NCBI GenBank assembly: GCA_030599435.1
Contig: JAUVNZ010000003.1
Coordinates: 1-26,970, forward strand
DNA length: 26,970 bases
Source of the DNA: Gammaproteobacteria bacterium
Lineage (GTDB): Bacteria; Pseudomonadota; Gammaproteobacteria; SZUA-152
Direction: 5' to 3'
Shown here: piece after piece, positions 24,036-26,970 of the stretch
How the letters are laid out: the number at the start of each line of letters is the position of its first letter
Position numbering within the stretch: the first letter of the stretch is position 1
Notes under the pieces: model-generated
Told to the model about the DNA's origin: nothing
Database searches by the model: none
The model's input: the letters and a program-made list of their open reading frames with translations, nothing else
Translations under genes and position numbers: made by a program

Positions 24036-25847
24036 ATGTGCGGTATATGTGGTGAATTTAGATTTGATGGTTTGGCTTCTGAAAAGGCCACGTTATCGCG
24101 CATGAATCAAAAACTGGCCCGTCGTGGGCCGGATGATGAAGGTGTTTTTATCACGGGACCAATGGGTTTTGGGCACAGGCGTTTATCTATAATCGATCTT
24201 TCTGATCGCTCTCATCAACCGATGGTGGATGAAGAACTGGGATTATCTCTGGTATTCAATGGCACGATTTATAACTACAAGGAGTTGCGTGCTGATTTAA
24301 TAGAAGCTGGCTACCGATTTTTTTCCGAAGGTGACACCGAAGTTATTATCAAAGCGTTTCACCACTGGGGTGAAAATTGTGTAGAAAAATTGCATGGCAT
24401 GTTTGCTTTCGCCGTCTGGAGTGAAAAACAGCAACGATTGTTTTTAGCGCGTGATCGTTTGGGGATAAAACCTCTCTACTTTTCTAAAATAAATAATAAC
24501 TTTCGTTTTGCTTCGAACATACAAGCGTTGCTTGCAGCGGGTGATGTCGATACCGATGTTGATCCAGTGGGGCTGCACCACCAGCTGACATTACATGCAG
24601 TGATTCCTGCGCCGTACACAATTCTTAAAGGTGTGCGAAAGTTGGCTCCTGGTTTTGTAATGACCGTGGATAAAGATGGCCGAACTAAGCAACATTCATA
24701 TTGGCATTTACAGGCAAAGCGGCCTTCTGAAACACGTCATGAAATTGAATGGACGCAGCTGGTTCACGATGCTTTGCGTAAGGCCGTGGAAAGGCGTTTG
24801 TCGGTAGCTGATGTACCGGTGGGTGTTTTGTTATCTGGCGGACTGGATTCCAGTTTGTTGGTGGGGCTGCTGGCTGAAGCCGGAGTAAAAGACCTGCGGA
24901 CTTTTTCTATTGGTTTTGAAGATATCGCTGACGAAGTAGGCAGTGAATTCGAGTATTCCGATGCTGTGGTAGAGCGCTTTGATACTCGTCACCAGAAAAT
25001 ACATATACCCAACAGTGAAGTATTGCCTCACTTGCCCGATGCGGTACGTAACATGGCTGAACCTATGGTGGGACAGGATGCTGTAGCTTTTTATTTGCTG
25101 GCCGAGCGGGTGTCACGGGATGTAAAAGTGGTCCAGAGTGGTCAGGGTGCAGACGAAGTGTTTGGGGGTTATTTCTGGTATCCACAAATGGATGCCGACA
25201 AGGGCACGGACCTGGATCGATTTCGCAATCATTATTTCGATCGTCCACACAGCGAGTTTCTTCAAAGCGTGAATACAAAATTCCACGGTGAAGACTATAC
25301 CTCTCAACTGGTGCGCGAGCGTTTATCCCTTGGTGATGCCGATACCTTTTTGGACAGAGTGCTGCGTTTTGATGTGACCACGCTCATCGTCGATGATCCG
25401 GTCAAACGCGTCGATAACATGACCATGGCCTGGGGACTTGAAGCACGAGTGCCATTTCTTGATCATGAGCTGGTGGAGCTGGTTATGACCATGCCGCCTG
25501 AGTTGAAGCTTAAATCCGGCGGTAAACACATCCTTAAAAATATCGCCCGAGGTTTGATTCCGGATTCCGTCATTGATCGTCCCAAGGGTTACTTTCCCAT
25601 GCCGGCATTAAAATATGTGCGTGGCGAATTCCTGGACTTCATGCGCGATATTCTCGAATCTTCAGCCTGTCGCCAGCGAGGTATTTTTGATCGGTCCTAT
25701 ATCGACAAGCTATTGATGGCGCCAGATAAATATTTCACCAAGCTGCAGGGCAGTAAGTTATGGCATATGGCTTTGTTAGAGTTGTGGTTCCAGTTGAATG
25801 TGGATGACAATACCAGACAACAATGCTATGTTATTGGTAAGTCTTGA
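24036..25847 (+). CDS. AsnB-like amidotransferase, probable N-acetylglutaminylglutamine amidotransferase
   Basis: A 603-residue class II glutamine amidotransferase fused to an asparagine-synthetase domain. The N-terminal Cys2 (MCGICGE) is the glutaminase nucleophile, with R49, N75 (VFNGTIYNY) and D100 (GDTE). The ATP-pyrophosphatase loop is SGGLDSS (267-273). Segments LHHQLTLHAVIPAPYTILKG, GQGADEVFGGYFWYP and VIDRPKGYFPMPALKYVRG match, from memory, the AsnB-like enzymes that make the osmolyte N-acetylglutaminylglutamine amide (TIGR03104) better than ordinary AsnB. Those are usually clustered with an acetyltransferase/ATP-grasp synthetase and an M42 peptidase, which are not within view: grxD follows. 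Ordinary asparagine synthetase is the alternative. The ATG start is fixed by Cys2. Its weak ribosome site lies in a small hairpin. Confidence 0.85.
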   Translation: MCGICGEFRFDGLASEKATLSRMNQKLARRGPDDEGVFITGPMGFGHRRLSIIDLSDRSHQPMVDEELGLSLVFNGTIYNYKELRADLIEAGYRFFSEGDTEVIIKAFHHWGENCVEKLHGMFAFAVWSEKQQRLFLARDRLGIKPLYFSKINNNFRFASNIQALLAAGDVDTDVDPVGLHHQLTLHAVIPAPYTILKGVRKLAPGFVMTVDKDGRTKQHSYWHLQAKRPSETRHEIEWTQLVHDALRKAVERRLSVADVPVGVLLSGGLDSSLLVGLLAEAGVKDLRTFSIGFEDIADEVGSEFEYSDAVVERFDTRHQKIHIPNSEVLPHLPDAVRNMAEPMVGQDAVAFYLLAERVSRDVKVVQSGQGADEVFGGYFWYPQMDADKGTDLDRFRNHYFDRPHSEFLQSVNTKFHGEDYTSQLVRERLSLGDADTFLDRVLRFDVTTLIVDDPVKRVDNMTMAWGLEARVPFLDHELVELVMTMPPELKLKSGGKHILKNIARGLIPDSVIDRPKGYFPMPALKYVRGEFLDFMRDILESSACRQRGIFDRSYIDKLLMAPDKYFTKLQGSKLWHMALLELWFQLNVDDNTRQQCYVIGKS

Positions 25848-25958
25848 TATTGGGGTTGTTTGACCCAATGTCCTGTAAAATCCATAGGGGATTTCAAAGA
25901 ACTTTTTCGGTAATGATACTTCCGTATCAAATTCAGACATAAAGTGGGGTTTAGCAAA

Positions 25959-26297
25959 ATGGACGTATTAGAACGAATTAAACAGCAAGTTGAAGGCAAT
26001 CCGGTGGTTGTCTATATGAAGGGAACACCGCAATTGCCGCAATGTGGGTTTTCCAGTCATACCGCCCAGGCACTTCAGGCCTGTGAGCAGGAATTTGCTT
26101 ATGTGAACGTATTAGCGGATCCAGAAATTTTTGAAAATCTGCCACGTTATGCCGATTGGCCGACTTTCCCGCAGGTGTATATCAACGGTGAATTAATTGG
26201 TGGTTGCGATATAACCCTGGAGCTGTATCAGCAGGGTGAACTCAAAAAATTGATGACAGCTGCAAATGAAAAGGACACAGAGAGCGGCTCTGCCTAA
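25959..26297 (+). CDS. grxD: Monothiol glutaredoxin, CGFS type
   Basis: A 112-residue protein counted from the ATG at 25959; the frame opens at a GTG five codons earlier, but the family starts MDVLERIKQQ. The active site is C29-G-F-S, with KGTPQLPQ before it, WPTFPQVYINGELIGGCDI as the glutathione-binding part (TFP cis-Pro, GGCD) and a closing helix. Such proteins bind a glutathione-ligated [2Fe-2S] cluster as dimers or with BolA and deliver clusters to targets. It stands alone, 111 bp after the amidotransferase gene, and has its own terminator. It may help rebuild iron-sulfur enzymes such as IlvD; that link is inference. Confidence 0.95.
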   Translation: MDVLERIKQQVEGNPVVVYMKGTPQLPQCGFSSHTAQALQACEQEFAYVNVLADPEIFENLPRYADWPTFPQVYINGELIGGCDITLELYQQGELKKLMTAANEKDTESGSA

Positions 26298-26317
26298 CTT
26301 TTACATAATATTGAGTG

Positions 26318-26347
26318 AAAAGGGCGATCTGATCAGGTCGCCTTTTT
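26318..26347 (+). terminator. Intrinsic terminator of grxD
   Basis: AAAAGGGCGA pairs with TCGCCTTTTT across a loop that itself contains CTGATCAG; a T-run of six lies in the right arm and tail. Confidence 0.85.
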
Positions 26348-26613
26348 TATTGGTCATAAGGAATTGCTGTAATTTTGTTTTATTAAACCTCGGTAGCTAC
26401 TGTTTTTTTTAGACTAAACTGTTGATAGGGAAGGTGTAATCGAGATGCCGCAACTCTGTGGCAGAAGGTGGGTGGATGAAGTTACTTACTTCGAACTTTA
26501 ATCAAGCAGCAGAAGGGATGTAAAACCCTGTGTCGTTTGCCCAATCCTTGTAAAAATACTTATGTTCATGGGTTCCTTCTTGCTGTTCTTACAGTAAAAC
26601 GGAGGGAACAATC
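26348..26613 (+). other. Leader region with three small hairpins before the right-edge gene
   Basis: No ORF of note. In order: a six-pair hairpin TGCCGC...GTGGCA (26446-26463), GAAGT-TACTT-ACTTC (26478-26492), and AGGG-ATGTAAAA-CCCT (26514-26529). An AT-rich stretch at 26375-26420 could hold the promoter, but I cannot point to clear -35/-10 hexamers. A structured 5' leader is possible. Confidence 0.4.
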
Positions 26614-26970
26614 GTGAACACAAAAATGTATAAATCAATCATGGTGGTTTTAATAGCTTTGGTAGTTAGCGTATTTTTTGCGCCAGTCGCCTTTGCTAGT
26701 GAGGTTTATACCGAGTCTGATTATCCTGCTTATTTTGAAAAAACGATGGATAAGCTCCATGTGTTACACGCGAAAGTGTTTGATAAAACTATTCCTGCGG
26801 GAGAAAGAGAAAAGGCAAAAAGAGCATTCTTTAAACACTCTCAAGATCTGGGCAAAAAAATGCACGCTCGCACCATGACCTTAAATGTTAAAAAAGGTGA
26901 CGCGTTATCGCACACGGAGGTTTTACTTGGTACGCATTTGCAACTCATGGTGGTAGACATGTTATCGACA
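26614..26970 (+). CDS. Secreted protein of unknown function, cut by window end
   Basis: The frame is open from a GTG at 26614 to the last base (119 codons), so the gene continues outside. GGAGGG lies 7 bp before the GTG; the ATG at 26626 is a second possible start with no such site. A signal peptide is clear: MYKSIMVVLIALVVSVFF then ...VAFASEV, cleavage near residue 29. The mature part is mostly helical and charged, with several His and Met (DKLHVLHAKVFDK, FFKHSQDLGKKMHARTM, LSHTEVLLGTHLQLM). I do not recognise the family. It contains no Cys or CxxCH motif in the visible part, and a helical periplasmic binding or sensor protein is only a guess. Confidence 0.7.
   Translation, partial: MNTKMYKSIMVVLIALVVSVFFAPVAFASEVYTESDYPAYFEKTMDKLHVLHAKVFDKTIPAGEREKAKRAFFKHSQDLGKKMHARTMTLNVKKGDALSHTEVLLGTHLQLMVVDMLST

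Noticed and set aside
26678..26878. 66-codon frame inside the right-edge gene
   Set aside because: It is a shifted frame of the longer ORF from 26614, which has a signal peptide and a strong ribosome site.
1..26970. CRISPR arrays, insertion sequences, phage or toxin-antitoxin genes
   Set aside because: No regularly spaced repeats, transposase or integrase motifs, or terminal inverted repeats were seen on either strand.

Overview
The window looks like chromosome of a mid-GC, respiratory gammaproteobacterium. This rests on protein recognition (BioA, IlvD, ArgD/ArgF, Fe-SOD, dihaem cytochrome c4, monothiol GrxD, YgiM-like SH3 protein), on Shine-Dalgarno-led genes and on short gaps. I saw no IS element, phage gene, CRISPR array, rRNA or tRNA. 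The genus cannot be fixed by reading.

Left part (1-4046): the C-terminal catalytic part of a class III adenylate cyclase cut by the window edge, a convergent HD-GYP c-di-GMP phosphodiesterase, a histidine phosphatase, and bioA tail-to-tail with it.

Copper region (4247-12637): genes all on the plus strand. They encode a small His/Met-rich secreted protein; a Tat-exported two-domain multicopper oxidase whose type 1 copper ligands sit in domain 1 rather than at the C-terminus; a predicted outer-membrane beta protein; a DUF2231 membrane protein with a His/Asp tail; a monohaem cytochrome c lipoprotein; a DUF302 protein; a family 2 glycosyltransferase; a CopZ-like HMA protein; the CopA Cu(I) ATPase; and a 25-residue membrane ORF overlapping the end of copA by 4 nt. 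A working model is that CopZ/CopA export cytoplasmic Cu(I), the oxidase handles it in the periplasm, and the cytochrome, DUF2231 and DUF302 proteins serve electron transfer or metal binding. This is the most system-like part of the window.

Middle (12808-18672): ilvD with a clear terminator; a membrane-anchored SH3 protein on the minus strand; a 483-bp regulatory-looking gap with a good sigma70-like promoter followed by two exact tandem 18-bp repeats; cytochrome c4; a bidirectional terminator; then the minus-strand run argD-argF-FbpC-like ABC ATPase, read from right to left.

Right part (18689-26970): argD, then sodB with two terminator-like hairpins between them; a lone hydantoinase-B-type gene divergent from sodB; a secreted rhodanese and a small secreted acidic-repeat protein on the minus strand; an AsnB-like protein that best matches the N-acetylglutaminylglutamine amidotransferase type, without its usual partners in view; grxD; and a truncated secreted protein at the right edge behind a leader with several small hairpins.
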